From assembly GCA_025361705.1 (NCBI GenBank), contig JANYJW010000068.1, forward strand, positions 1 to 38,935: 38,935 nucleotides of DNA, in the 5' to 3' direction. The position numbers and the translations under genes were made by a program. Below the pieces are notes generated by a model. The model had not been told where the DNA came from, made no database searches, and worked only from the letters and a program-made list of their open reading frames with translations. Below, piece after piece: positions 1 through 9,154 of this stretch (within the stretch, counting starts at the first letter, position 1; each line of letters opens with the position of its first letter). The stretch is from Gemmatimonas sp. Its GTDB lineage: Bacteria; Gemmatimonadota; Gemmatimonadetes; Gemmatimonadales; Gemmatimonadaceae.

Positions 1-1
1 T

Positions 2-30
2 GGGGGCGCCGCTACACCCGGGGCGCCCCT
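2..30. terminator. GC-rich hairpin, probable terminator of a gene left of the window
   Basis: Arms GGGGCGCC (3-10) and GGCGCCCC (22-29) can pair. The right arm continues into CCTCTGT. The 12 bases GCGCCCCTCTGT (23-34) recur exactly in the right arm of the tatA/ppiD terminator (25691-25702), so this is probably the right part of a third copy of the same terminator element. The left part lies outside the window. There is no T-tract. Confidence 0.4.
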
Positions 31-157
31 CTGTGCCTGACCTGCGCTCAACTCCGCTCGTCTCGCTGACGTCCACTGCAGAGGATCGGCCGCTGACCAG
101 GGCAGCTTGACCCGTGGTTCCGTGCGCTGGACGACCGCCGAATAAACGCCGAATCGC

Positions 158-163
158 TATATT
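158..163 (+). promoter_or_regulatory. -10-like box for a leaderless uvrB transcript
   Basis: TATATT ends six bases before the uvrB ATG at 170, which places the expected transcription start on the start codon itself. There is no Shine-Dalgarno sequence in the six-base gap (GCAGGC). No convincing -35 box lies 17 bases upstream. The remaining bases 35-157 show no other recognisable feature. Confidence 0.4.
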
Positions 164-169
164 GCAGGC

Positions 170-2245
<2,076 letters not shown>

Positions 2246-2291
2246 CGTGGCGCCGCTCCGTCCACCCGCCGCGCCCCATGGCGACGCACTG

Positions 2292-2699
2292 ATGACGCTG
2301 GCCGAGCTCACGGTGTTTGGTGAGCAGCTCGGCGCAGCGGCCATGGCCGCGTTGCCGTGCACCATCACGCTCAGCGGCGACCTTGGCGCGGGCAAGACGA
2401 CGCTCACGCGCGCCATCGGGCGCGGCTACGGCGTGGTGGAGCCCGTCACCAGCCCCACGTTTGCGCTCGTGCATGAGTACATTGCGCGCGACGTCCGGCG
2501 GCTCTTCCATCTCGACCTCTATCGCATCAAGGGACCGCACGAGCTTGCCAACATCGGCTGGGAAATGCTCAGCACCGAACGCGCGCTGCTCATCATCGAG
2601 TGGCCCGACCGCGCCGGCGACCTCGTGCCGGACGACGCGCTCGCCATCACGCTGGCGCACGTCGACGATGACGAGTCGCGGCGGCGGGTGACGTGGTGA
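2292..2699 (+). CDS. tsaE: tRNA t6A biosynthesis ATPase TsaE
   Basis: TsaE is the small P-loop ATPase that, with TsaB and TsaD, makes threonylcarbamoyladenosine-37 in ANN-decoding tRNAs. From the ATG at 2292 the product has 135 residues, close to the usual 140-160, with Walker A GDLGAGKT at residues 29-36 and the family segments PVTSPTFALVHEY and LIIEWPDR. A GTG at 2247, just after the uvrB stop, would add 15 unconserved residues (Pro/Ala-rich), so the ATG is preferred. An in-frame extension back to 2208 inside uvrB is also open but not family-like. The stop is three bases before the earliest possible tsaB start, and tsaB follows directly, matching the common tsaE-tsaB-rimI cluster. Confidence 0.93.
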   Translation: MTLAELTVFGEQLGAAAMAALPCTITLSGDLGAGKTTLTRAIGRGYGVVEPVTSPTFALVHEYIARDVRRLFHLDLYRIKGPHELANIGWEMLSTERALLIIEWPDRAGDLVPDDALAITLAHVDDDESRRRVTW

Positions 2700-2720
2700 C
2701 GCGTGAATGGGGACGCCGCA

Positions 2721-3401
2721 ATGGCGACGCGTGACGCGGTGACCGCCCCCGGACTGACGCTGGCGCTCGACGCCTCCACCTCCGTGGGGACCGTGGCTGT
2801 GCTGCGCGACGGCATGGTGGTGGCGGCGCGCGAAGCGATGATGCGCGGCGAGACCGAGGAACGGTTGATGCCCGCCGTGCTGGCCGCGCTCGCCGACGCG
2901 GGCGCGGTGCCGCGCGATGTGGCGCGTGTGGTCTGCGGCGCGGGGCCGGGGAGCTTCACGTCGCTGCGCATTGCGGCCGGGATCGCAAAGGGCATGTGCC
3001 ACGGGGCCGGGGTGCCGCTGTACGCCGTGTCGTCGCTCGCGCTTGTCGTGGCTGGGGCGGAGCCAGCCTTGGCGCCGGGGCGCTACGTCGCCGCGCTCGA
3101 CGCCATGCGTGGTGAACGGTACGCGCAGCCGATGATTGTTGAAGCCGGGGGGGCCGTGCATGCGGAAGGCACGCACGCGCTCGCGACGACGGAACAGCTC
3201 ACGACAGCCGGCGTGCCCGTCGTGGGTCCGGTCGAGGCCGAGCCGACGATGCCACACGCACGCGGCGTTGCCGTGTTGCTCGCTGGTTGCCTTGCCGCGG
3301 GCCCCGTCGATCTCGATGCCTGGGAGCCGTCGTACGGGCGACTCGCCGAGGCGCAGGTCCAGTGGGAGGCGGCACACGGACGTCCACTGGCGTCCGGGTG
3401 A
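2721..3401 (+). CDS. tsaB: tRNA threonylcarbamoyladenosine complex dimerization subunit TsaB
   Basis: TsaB is the catalytically inactive ASKHA-fold partner of TsaD in t6A synthesis. The N-terminus has the diagnostic LALDASTSVGTVAVL strand-turn segment and the middle has GAGPGSFTSLRIAAGIAKG, the conserved loop of the family. Length is 226 residues from the ATG at 2721, which follows a GGGGA sequence by seven bases. A GTG at 2703, four bases after the tsaE stop, would add six residues. The stop codon TGA overlaps the rimI ATG by one base (TGATG), so translation of the two is probably coupled. The downstream half is poorly conserved, as usual for TsaB. Confidence 0.93.
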   Translation: MATRDAVTAPGLTLALDASTSVGTVAVLRDGMVVAAREAMMRGETEERLMPAVLAALADAGAVPRDVARVVCGAGPGSFTSLRIAAGIAKGMCHGAGVPLYAVSSLALVVAGAEPALAPGRYVAALDAMRGERYAQPMIVEAGGAVHAEGTHALATTEQLTTAGVPVVGPVEAEPTMPHARGVAVLLAGCLAAGPVDLDAWEPSYGRLAEAQVQWEAAHGRPLASG

Positions 3402-3841
3402 TGGCGCTCGTCCGGCCGGCACTGGAAGCCGATCTTGAGGCGATCGCCGTGATTGAGCACGCATCGTTCAGTGACGCGTGGACGCTCAAGAGCTTCCGCG
3501 ATTCGATGGCGCACGAGTTCGTCCGCATCAGTGTCGTCGAGGACGACGCGGGGATTGCCGGCTATTCGGTGGTGTGGATGGCCGGCGATGAATGCGAGCT
3601 GGCCAATCTTGCCGTGGAGTCGACGCGACGCGGCGGCGGGCTGGGCCGGCTGATGCTGGACGCGCTGCTGGCCCGGGCGCACGCGGAAGGGGCACAGGTG
3701 ATCTTCCTCGAGGTGCGCGCTTCCAACGAGGCCGCCCGGCACTTGTACGCCAGCCGAGGGTTCCACGAAGTGGGGCGGCGCACGCAATACTACAAGCATC
3801 CCGTCGAGGACGCCCTGATCCTGCGGCGCGACCTCAGCTGA
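3401..3841 (+). CDS. rimI: ribosomal-protein-alanine N-acetyltransferase RimI-like
   Basis: This is a GNAT-fold acetyltransferase of the RimI group, which acetylates the N-terminal alanine of ribosomal protein S18 in Escherichia coli. The 146-residue product contains the acetyl-CoA pyrophosphate-binding loop STRRGGGLGRLM (residues 74-85), the following strand IFLEVRASNEAARHLYASRGF typical of the family and the C-terminal RRTQYY segment. The start at 3401 is chosen because it overlaps the tsaB stop by one base and removes 38 upstream residues that lie inside tsaB. Position directly after tsaB is the standard context. The actual substrate cannot be read from sequence, since RimI homologues outside enterobacteria are often broader in specificity. 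Confidence 0.9.
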   Translation: MALVRPALEADLEAIAVIEHASFSDAWTLKSFRDSMAHEFVRISVVEDDAGIAGYSVVWMAGDECELANLAVESTRRGGGLGRLMLDALLARAHAEGAQVIFLEVRASNEAARHLYASRGFHEVGRRTQYYKHPVEDALILRRDLS

Positions 3842-3854
3842 CTGCAATGCCGTG

Positions 3855-3900
3855 CCACCAGGTGCAACCGATTGGTGGTGTCAGACCGGGGGGGTATCTT
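3855..3900 (+). promoter_or_regulatory. ssb promoter with overlapping dyad
   Basis: TTGGTG (3872-3877) and TATCTT (3895-3900) are separated by exactly 17 bases, the best sigma70-type promoter in the window, with an expected start near 3907. An inverted repeat, CCACCA (3855-3860) and TGGTGG (3873-3878), overlaps the -35 box and could be an operator. No regulator is identified. Confidence 0.6.
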
Positions 3901-3934
3901 TACCGTCAACGACGACGTTCGGACTTCATACGAC

Positions 3935-3947
3935 AGGAGGAGTTGTG
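3935..3947 (+). promoter_or_regulatory. Shine-Dalgarno that fixes the ssb GTG start
   Basis: A perfect AGGAGG (3935-3940) stands four bases before the GTG at 3945. It rules out the upstream in-frame ATG at 3852, which lies before the promoter -10 box and would add 31 residues foreign to SSB. Confidence 0.75.
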
Positions 3948-4445
3948 AGCCGCAGCTTGAACAAGGTGACGCTGATCGGGAACCTCGGGAACGACCCGGA
4001 GATCCGCACGACGTCGAACGGCAGCAAGGTGGCCTCGTTCTCCCTCGCCACCAGCCGGTCATGGGGTGGGCAGGCCGGGAGCGAAAAGCAGGAGAAGACG
4101 GAGTGGCACAAGTGCGTGGCGTGGAACGCCAAGGGCCCGGGGACGGGGCTCGCCGACATCATCGAGCGCTACTGCAAGAAGGGCGAGAAGCTCTACGTCG
4201 AGGGGCGCATCGAGTACCGGCAGTACCAGGACAAGGAAAACCAGACCAAGTACATCACCGAGATCAACGTCCGCGAGATCATGCTGCTGGGCGGCAAGGG
4301 CGGCGGCGGCGATTTCGACAGCAGCAGCGCGCCCTCTCGCCCGCGTGCGGCGGCACCCGCCAAGGGCGGCAGCAACGCGCCGCCGGCTGGTGATTTCGAG
4401 GAGTTCCCCGGCGGGCTCGAGGCGGACGACGATTTGCCGTTCTGA
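3945..4445 (+). CDS. ssb: single-stranded DNA-binding protein
   Basis: SSB coats single-stranded DNA during replication, recombination and repair. The GTG-initiated 166-residue product has an OB fold from about residue 4 (LNKVTLIGNLGNDPEIRTT) to 116, including WHKCVAW and KLYVEGRIEYRQY. A flexible Gly/Ser/Ala/Pro linker follows, then the acidic partner-binding tip ending DDDLPF, which recruits other repair and replication proteins. Both the DNA-binding core and the tip are intact, so this is a functional housekeeping SSB. The gene is a single-gene unit, with its own promoter at 3872-3900 and a hairpin terminator at 4467-4502. It is not in the rpsF-ssb-rpsR context seen in many bacteria. Confidence 0.97.
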   Translation: MSRSLNKVTLIGNLGNDPEIRTTSNGSKVASFSLATSRSWGGQAGSEKQEKTEWHKCVAWNAKGPGTGLADIIERYCKKGEKLYVEGRIEYRQYQDKENQTKYITEINVREIMLLGGKGGGGDFDSSSAPSRPRAAAPAKGGSNAPPAGDFEEFPGGLEADDDLPF

Positions 4446-4466
4446 GCCCTCCGACTGACATCCGGC

Positions 4467-4502
4467 AACGGTGAACTGACGACGGGTGTCCAGTTCACCG
4501 TT
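4467..4502 (+). terminator. intrinsic terminator after ssb
   Basis: AACGGTGAACTG (4467-4478) pairs perfectly with CAGTTCACCGTT (4491-4502), a 12-base-pair stem with a 12-base loop, followed by TTCC. It lies 21 bases after the ssb stop. The T-tract is short (TTTT including the stem end). Confidence 0.75.
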
Positions 4503-4577
4503 TTCCGTGTATCGTCTCCTGCACGCGCGGCCGGCCTCGTGTCATCCGTCGGCCCCTACCCGTCACTCGTTCCGCCA

Positions 4578-5015
4578 ATGATCCTACGCTCATTTGCCGC
4601 GCTCGGCATCGTGATGGCCGCCGCCTGCAGCGCGTCCAAGGACTCGAGCACCGCCCCGGCCGCCGTGCAGACGACAACGGTGACCCTCGGTCCGGCGGTC
4701 GCGACGGATACGTACCGACCCAGCGGCCTGCCGGCGAGCTGGACCGGCTTCTGCCCCGTGGCCAGCCCGAGCACCGTGACGATGACGGCTGGCAATGCCT
4801 ACCAGATCGTCAACCAGACGGGCCGCGCGGTGGACATCGTCACCGTGGCGAATCGTGCGGCGGTCGAGACGATCGCCACTGGCGCCACGGGGGTGCGGCA
4901 CATCGAGTACGGGGCCGTCAGCCAGCCCACCTTTACCTTCTCGCTGACCATTGCCGGGTGCACCGACGCCACGTCGGCCCAGGGGCTCCTGAACGTCACC
5001 GTGAACAGCAAGTAG
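4578..5015 (+). CDS. small putative lipoprotein of unknown function
   Basis: I do not recognise this gene. From the ATG at 4578 it encodes 145 residues beginning with a lipoprotein signal peptide (MILRSFAALGIVMAAAC) whose cysteine would be residue 17. A Ser/Thr/Ala linker and a Thr/Val-rich, probably all-beta domain follow, with two further cysteines (in FCPVAS and AGCTDAT) that could form a disulphide in an extracytoplasmic setting. The upstream in-frame extension to 4539 would bury the signal peptide, so it is rejected. The gene stands alone between the ssb terminator and the LysM gene. Predicted location is the outer or inner membrane periplasmic face; function is unknown. Confidence 0.75.
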   Translation: MILRSFAALGIVMAAACSASKDSSTAPAAVQTTTVTLGPAVATDTYRPSGLPASWTGFCPVASPSTVTMTAGNAYQIVNQTGRAVDIVTVANRAAVETIATGATGVRHIEYGAVSQPTFTFSLTIAGCTDATSAQGLLNVTVNSK

Positions 5016-5143
5016 TGCAGGGGCCGACCGCAACCTTCGAACCCCTCGCTCGTCCATAGTTCAGTTGGCATCCGTCACCGCTTGAGTGCGGGGGCGGCTC
5101 CTGCCATGCTTTACAACGACCTCACCGTCGACCGGACCCGTCC

Positions 5144-6259
5144 ATGGCCCGCATTCGCGCTTCGCTGCTCGCCTCCGCTGTTCTCGGTACCGCCCTCGCG
5201 CTGCACGCGCAGCAACCGGCCAAGCCGGCTGCCGCCACGCCGGCCGCACAGGCGCCTGCCGGGTCGACCCACGCTGTCGTGCGCGGCGAGACGCTCTGGA
5301 GCCTCGCCAAGCAGTTCCTCGGCGACGCGTACCTGTGGCCGGAGATCTACCGGTTGAACACGGCAGTCATCGAAGATCCGCACTGGATCTATCCCGGCGA
5401 GGTGCTCCGGCTGCCGGCGGGGGTCGCCGTGGCGCGGGCTCCGGCGACTGCCGCCGGGACGCCGGTGCCGGCGTACGACCCCGGCAACGCCACGATTTTC
5501 GATCCGCGCCGGTACAAGCAGGCGCGCCGGGAGCGCGCGGGCACGACGCTTATGGCGTCCCATTACGCGGTGCGTTCGGGCCAGTACCTCGCCGCGCCCT
5601 TTATCTGGGCCGTGGGCGGTCCCGCTGGGGCGGGGCGCGTGATCTCGTCGGCGACTTCACAAATTGTGACGCCATCGCACGCCGAGCGCTCGCACCAGTC
5701 GCAGGAGCCGCTGTTCGTCCGGCTTCCGGTCGGCGCCAAGCGCGCCAACGGCGAGCGCTTCATGACGTACGAGCTGGGCCCGGTCCTCGGTGCGCAGGGG
5801 CAGGTCGTGATCGTCACGGGCGTCGTCGAACTCCGCAATGACACGGGCACCGGTGATGCGCGCGTGGTGATCGTAAATCAGTTCGCGTCCATCATCGAAG
5901 GGCAGGGCCTCACGCAGGTCGACTCGCTCGTCCCGCGTCGGGACGTCATGCCGTCGGTACTGGACAACGGCATGCGGACCACCCTTGCCTGGATGCAGGG
6001 CGATCCGGTCATTCCGCAGATCGGTTCGTATCTGGTCCTGTCGTCCGGCGCGAAGGACGGGCTGGTGTCCGGCGACCAGGTGACGCTGTTTGCGTCGCTG
6101 GGAAAGGGAGAGGCCGGCGAGCAGCGCGCGCCGGAAGTGGCCGCGGTGGCGCAGGTGATGCGCGTGACGCCCTTCGGTGCCAGCGCGATCATCCTGAATC
6201 GCACGCAGGCGAACGTGGTGGTTGGCATGCCCGGACGGATCACCGCCAAGATGCCCTGA
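5144..6259 (+). CDS. secreted LysM peptidoglycan-binding protein
   Basis: The 371-residue product starts with a Sec signal peptide (MARIRASLLASAVLGTALALHA, cleavage probably after residue 22) and an Ala/Pro linker. A LysM domain follows at about residues 43-90 (HAVVRGETLWSLAKQFLG ... WIYPGEVLRLP), the module that binds N-acetylglucosamine-containing glycan. The remaining 270 residues are not recognised. They look beta-rich, with segments such as LVLSSGAKDGLVSGDQVTLF that resemble small barrel repeats. No catalytic peptidase or amidase motif was seen, so it is probably structural or a wall-anchoring scaffold. The ATG at 5144 gives a clean signal peptide. A candidate -35 (TTGAGT, 5082-5087) lies upstream but has no good -10 partner. 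Confidence 0.85.
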   Translation: MARIRASLLASAVLGTALALHAQQPAKPAAATPAAQAPAGSTHAVVRGETLWSLAKQFLGDAYLWPEIYRLNTAVIEDPHWIYPGEVLRLPAGVAVARAPATAAGTPVPAYDPGNATIFDPRRYKQARRERAGTTLMASHYAVRSGQYLAAPFIWAVGGPAGAGRVISSATSQIVTPSHAERSHQSQEPLFVRLPVGAKRANGERFMTYELGPVLGAQGQVVIVTGVVELRNDTGTGDARVVIVNQFASIIEGQGLTQVDSLVPRRDVMPSVLDNGMRTTLAWMQGDPVIPQIGSYLVLSSGAKDGLVSGDQVTLFASLGKGEAGEQRAPEVAAVAQVMRVTPFGASAIILNRTQANVVVGMPGRITAKMP

Positions 6260-6263
6260 ATGG

Positions 6264-6292
6264 GAGCGATCTCGCTCTCAGCGGGTTAGTTT
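6264..6292 (+). promoter_or_regulatory. -10-like box and small dyad before the epimerase gene
   Basis: TAGTTT (6287-6292) ends six bases before the ATG at 6299, the same spacing as in uvrB, which suggests a leaderless transcript. A dyad GAGCGA (6264-6269) / TCGCTC (6272-6277) occupies the position where a -35 box would be. No Shine-Dalgarno is present. Confidence 0.35.
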
Positions 6293-6298
6293 TCACGC

Positions 6299-7252
6299 AT
6301 GTCACCACGCGCGCTGATCACGGGCGGCGCGGGGTTCATCGGCTCGCACATTGCCGACGCCCTGCTTGACCGCGGATTCCATGTTGTCGTGCTCGACGAC
6401 CTCTCGACGGGCCGGCGCGAGAACGTGCCGGTCGGCGCCGAGTTCGTGCAGGCTGACGTGCGTTCGGCCGACGCGGCCAGACTGGTGCGCGAAGGCGGCT
6501 TTGACGTCGTCCTGCACGAGGCCGCGCAGATCGACGTGCGCAAGAGCGTCATCGACCCGGTGCACGATGCGTCCATCAACATCCTCGGCGCCCTGAACCT
6601 GCTCGAAGCCGTGCGTGCCGCCGCGCGGCGCCCGCGCTTCATTTTTGCCTCGACCGGCGGCGCGATCTACGGCGACTTCGTGACGCCGCCAAACGTCGAG
6701 GAGTTCGCCAAGGACCCCGACTCTCCCTACGGCATCGCCAAGCTCGCCGTGGAGCACTACCTGGCGTATTACGGCCGCGTGCACGGCATCGAGGGGGCCG
6801 TCTTGCGCTACGCCAACGTGTACGGGCCGCGCCAGGACCCGCACGGCGAGGCGGGCGTGGTGGCCATCTTCTGCAATCGACTTCTCGATGGCGCGCCGCT
6901 CACGGTATTCGGTGATGGCGGGCAGACGCGCGACTATGTGCATGTGAAGGACGTGGCTGCCGCCAACGCCGCCGCCGCCACCGCGGTGCTCCCCGCCGCG
7001 GCGCGCCTCGATGCGCGGGCGATGAATATCGGCACGGGCATCGAGACTGACGTGATCACGCTCGCCGAAACGCTGCGTCGCGTCAGTGGCCGCAGCTCGG
7101 CCATAGAGTTCGCGCCGGCCCGCCCCGGGGAACAGCGGCGCTCCGCCGTGAGTACCGCCAAGGGGCAGCAGCTGCTCGGATGGACGCCGCAGCGCTCGCT
7201 CGAAAGCGGACTGAAGGACACGTTCGAGTATTTCGCCGCACCGCGCGGCTGA
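6299..7252 (+). CDS. NAD-dependent epimerase/dehydratase, UDP-glucose 4-epimerase-like
   Basis: This is an extended short-chain dehydrogenase of the nucleotide-sugar epimerase group, probably interconverting UDP-hexoses for surface polysaccharide or lipopolysaccharide. The 317-residue protein has the NAD-binding glycine motif TGGAGFIGSH at residues 8-17, an LDDLSTG segment for adenosine ribose binding, the catalytic STGG region (about 118-121) and the catalytic YGIAK pair at Tyr144 and Lys148. GQTRDYVHVKDVA is also typical of GalE-like enzymes. Exact substrate cannot be assigned, so no gene symbol is given. The gene stands alone between the LysM gene and the tol operon. Confidence 0.9.
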   Translation: MSPRALITGGAGFIGSHIADALLDRGFHVVVLDDLSTGRRENVPVGAEFVQADVRSADAARLVREGGFDVVLHEAAQIDVRKSVIDPVHDASINILGALNLLEAVRAAARRPRFIFASTGGAIYGDFVTPPNVEEFAKDPDSPYGIAKLAVEHYLAYYGRVHGIEGAVLRYANVYGPRQDPHGEAGVVAIFCNRLLDGAPLTVFGDGGQTRDYVHVKDVAAANAAAATAVLPAAARLDARAMNIGTGIETDVITLAETLRRVSGRSSAIEFAPARPGEQRRSAVSTAKGQQLLGWTPQRSLESGLKDTFEYFAAPRG

Positions 7253-7292
7253 GCACGCCCCAGGATCGTCCATCGCACGCACCAGGCGCGAC

Positions 7293-7327
7293 CCTGAATC
7301 ACCATCCGGATTCCATATCCTGAATCA
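7293..7327 (+). promoter_or_regulatory. candidate tol operon promoter with direct repeat
   Basis: CCTGAATCA occurs at 7293-7301 and again at 7319-7327, 26 bases apart. A -10-like TATCCT (7316-7321) lies 12 bases before the tolQ ATG at 7334. There is no clear -35 or Shine-Dalgarno. The repeat could be a regulator site or chance. Confidence 0.3.
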
Positions 7328-7333
7328 TCCGTC

Positions 7334-8023
7334 ATGAACTCTGCCATTCCCACCACCCCCCTCGAGCTCATCACCAATTCCGTCCTCGCCACCAAGGTGG
7401 TGCTGGCGCTGCTGCTGGTGCTCTCGCTCTGCAGCTGGGGCATCATGCTGGCCAAGTGGCTCGAGTTCCGGCGCATGTCCAGGGCCTCGGGGGTGTTCAA
7501 GCGCGAATTCGCCCGCGCCACCAAGCTGGAGCAGGCGGTCGCGATGGCGCGCAAGGCGCCGGCCTCGCCGTTCAACCGGGTCTTCGCCCGTGCGGTGAAC
7601 TTCCTGCAGGACACGGCCATTCGCGCTGACGACGGCACGTCGCATCCATTGCGCGAGTCGCAGGTGGAGGCCATGCGCCTCCTGCTCGACGCCGAGGTCA
7701 CCGCCGAGCGTGACGCGCTCGGGCGTTTCATTCCATCGCTGGCCGTCATCGGTTCAGCCAGTCCGCTCATTGGCCTGCTGGGCACCGTGCTCGGCGTGAT
7801 CGATGCCTTCCTTGGCGTCGCCACCAAGGGATCGGGCAACCTGGGCGCGGTGGCGCCCGGCGTGGCCGAGGCGCTCATCGCCACCGCCGCAGCGTTGGCG
7901 GTGGCCATTCCGGCGGTCTTCGCGTACAACATCTTCGCCGCGCGTCTCAACCGCTTCGACGGCGAGCTCGAGGGGTTCGGCTCGGAGATCATCGCGCTGA
8001 TGGCGCGCGAGGGGCGCGTCTAG
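7334..8023 (+). CDS. tolQ: MotA/TolQ/ExbB proton channel family protein
   Basis: TolQ forms, with TolR, the inner-membrane proton channel that energises the Tol-Pal system for outer-membrane constriction and integrity. The 229-residue protein has an N-terminal membrane segment (LATKVVLALLLVLSLCSWGIML). A long cytoplasmic loop follows, and then two C-terminal membrane helices containing the family signature GSASPLIGLLGTVLGVIDAF and APGVAEALIATAAALAVAIPAVFAYN. The conserved Thr in GLLGTVLG lines the proton path in this family. tolR, a TolA/TonB-like gene, tolB, pal and cpoB follow, which favours TolQ over ExbB. tolR begins two bases after the stop. Confidence 0.93.
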   Translation: MNSAIPTTPLELITNSVLATKVVLALLLVLSLCSWGIMLAKWLEFRRMSRASGVFKREFARATKLEQAVAMARKAPASPFNRVFARAVNFLQDTAIRADDGTSHPLRESQVEAMRLLLDAEVTAERDALGRFIPSLAVIGSASPLIGLLGTVLGVIDAFLGVATKGSGNLGAVAPGVAEALIATAAALAVAIPAVFAYNIFAARLNRFDGELEGFGSEIIALMAREGRV

Positions 8024-8024
8024 C

Positions 8025-8441
8025 GTGCGCCGCCGCACCCATGGCGAACGGACGCCGCTCAACGCCGACATCAACGTCGTGTCGCTCATCGATGTGATGA
8101 TGCTGCTGCTCGTCATCTTCATGATGACGGCGCCGCTGATGCAGGGCGGGGTGGATGTGTCGCTGCCCAAGACCGAGGCGCGCGCGCTCGAGCCCAAGGG
8201 CGGCCTCGTGGTGAGCATCACGGCCAACGGCCGGGTGTACGCCGACGAGACGCCGATGTCGCTCTCCGAGTTCAAGGCGGCGTTCAAGGCGCTCTCGTCC
8301 AAGGCCGGACGCGATGGGGTGTACGTGCGCGCCGACCAGGGGGCGCCGTACGGCATTGTGGCGCAGGTGCTCGCCACCATCCAGAAGGCCGGCATCGTGA
8401 ATGTCGGACTCGTCACCGAACCGGAGACGGTGCGGCCGTGA
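8025..8441 (+). CDS. tolR: biopolymer transporter TolR/ExbD family
   Basis: TolR partners TolQ in the proton-driven motor. The GTG-initiated 138-residue product has a short cytoplasmic N-terminus, a single membrane helix (NVVSLIDVMMLLLVIFMMTA) carrying the conserved proton-carrying Asp in the LID motif, and a periplasmic domain with the family's GLVVSITANGRVYADE strand. The GTG at 8025 lies one base after the tolQ TAG stop, and the stop overlaps the next GTG by four bases (GTGA), so the genes are translationally coupled. The position between tolQ and a TolA-like gene supports TolR rather than ExbD. Confidence 0.93.
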   Translation: MRRRTHGERTPLNADINVVSLIDVMMLLLVIFMMTAPLMQGGVDVSLPKTEARALEPKGGLVVSITANGRVYADETPMSLSEFKAAFKALSSKAGRDGVYVRADQGAPYGIVAQVLATIQKAGIVNVGLVTEPETVRP

Positions 8442-9154
8442 TTGCCGTCCGGGCGCGCGAGACGGGCATTGCCGCGCCGCTCTTTGCCTCGGCGCTGCTG
8501 CACATCGCCGTGGCCGCCGCGCTGGTGGTGGCGTCGAGCGTCGGCAGCCACACCGCGCTGCCTCCGATGTACAAGGTCGAGCTGATCGCCGCGCCGCCGG
8601 GCACTCCCGCAGTGGGCGTCGTGACCGATGCGCCGCGCGAGGCCGCGGCCTCGACGCCGCCCAAGGCGACGCCCAAGCCTGCGCCCGACGCCGTGCCCAT
8701 CAAGAAACCAATTCTCAAGAGTGCGCCCAAGGCGCCGCCCAAGGCGCCGGCCAAGGCCACGCCTGGCGCCAAGGCCAAGCCTGCTGCCGTTGCGCCGCGT
8801 GCCGGCGGCGGCGCGGTGGGAGGCGCCGGCGCGGACGTGGCGAACATCCGCACCGAGGGGATCGACTTTCCGTTTCCGGGGTACCTGCAGAATATCGTGC
8901 GCCAGGTGCGCCTGAACTTCGCTCCCAGCGACCGCACCGTCCGCACGGCGGAGGTCTTTTTCCTCATTCGGCGAGATGGGAGCGTGGCGGGCTTCCGGTT
9001 CCTGCAGAAGAGCGGTTCATACGCGTTTGACCTCGAGTGCCAGGGGGCCGTCGAGGCCGCCGCGGCCGCCAAGGCGTGGGGCCCACTCCCCGCGCAGTTC
9101 ATGGATGACGTGCTCCCTGTCATCTTCCGATTTGACCCGAAGACCCTGCGGTGA
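8438..9154 (+). CDS. tolA: TolA/TonB-like energy transducer
   Basis: This protein should span the periplasm and transmit force from TolQR to TolB-Pal. The 238-residue product has one N-terminal membrane helix (about residues 10-32, PLFASALLHIAVAAALVVASS), a Pro/Ala/Lys-rich periplasmic linker (about 60-135), and a C-terminal TonB/TolA-type domain beginning near FPFPGYLQNIVRQVRLNF and ending with VIFRFDPKTLR. The linker is much shorter than the long helical arm of E. coli TolA, so the symbol is by position and architecture rather than close similarity. It starts with a GTG in a four-base overlap with tolR and ends in a one-base overlap with the tolB ATG. Confidence 0.82.
   Translation: MIAVRARETGIAAPLFASALLHIAVAAALVVASSVGSHTALPPMYKVELIAAPPGTPAVGVVTDAPREAAASTPPKATPKPAPDAVPIKKPILKSAPKAPPKAPAKATPGAKAKPAAVAPRAGGGAVGGAGADVANIRTEGIDFPFPGYLQNIVRQVRLNFAPSDRTVRTAEVFFLIRRDGSVAGFRFLQKSGSYAFDLECQGAVEAAAAAKAWGPLPAQFMDDVLPVIFRFDPKTLR

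Noticed and set aside
3287..3400. N-terminal extension of rimI back to 3287
   Set aside because: The extra 38 residues lie inside tsaB in another frame and are Arg/Gly-rich; the 3401 ATG overlaps the tsaB stop and matches the GNAT family start.
5016..5045. Terminator after the small lipoprotein (AGGGG ... CCCCT)
   Set aside because: Only five base pairs across an 18-base loop and no T-tract; not better than chance at this GC content.
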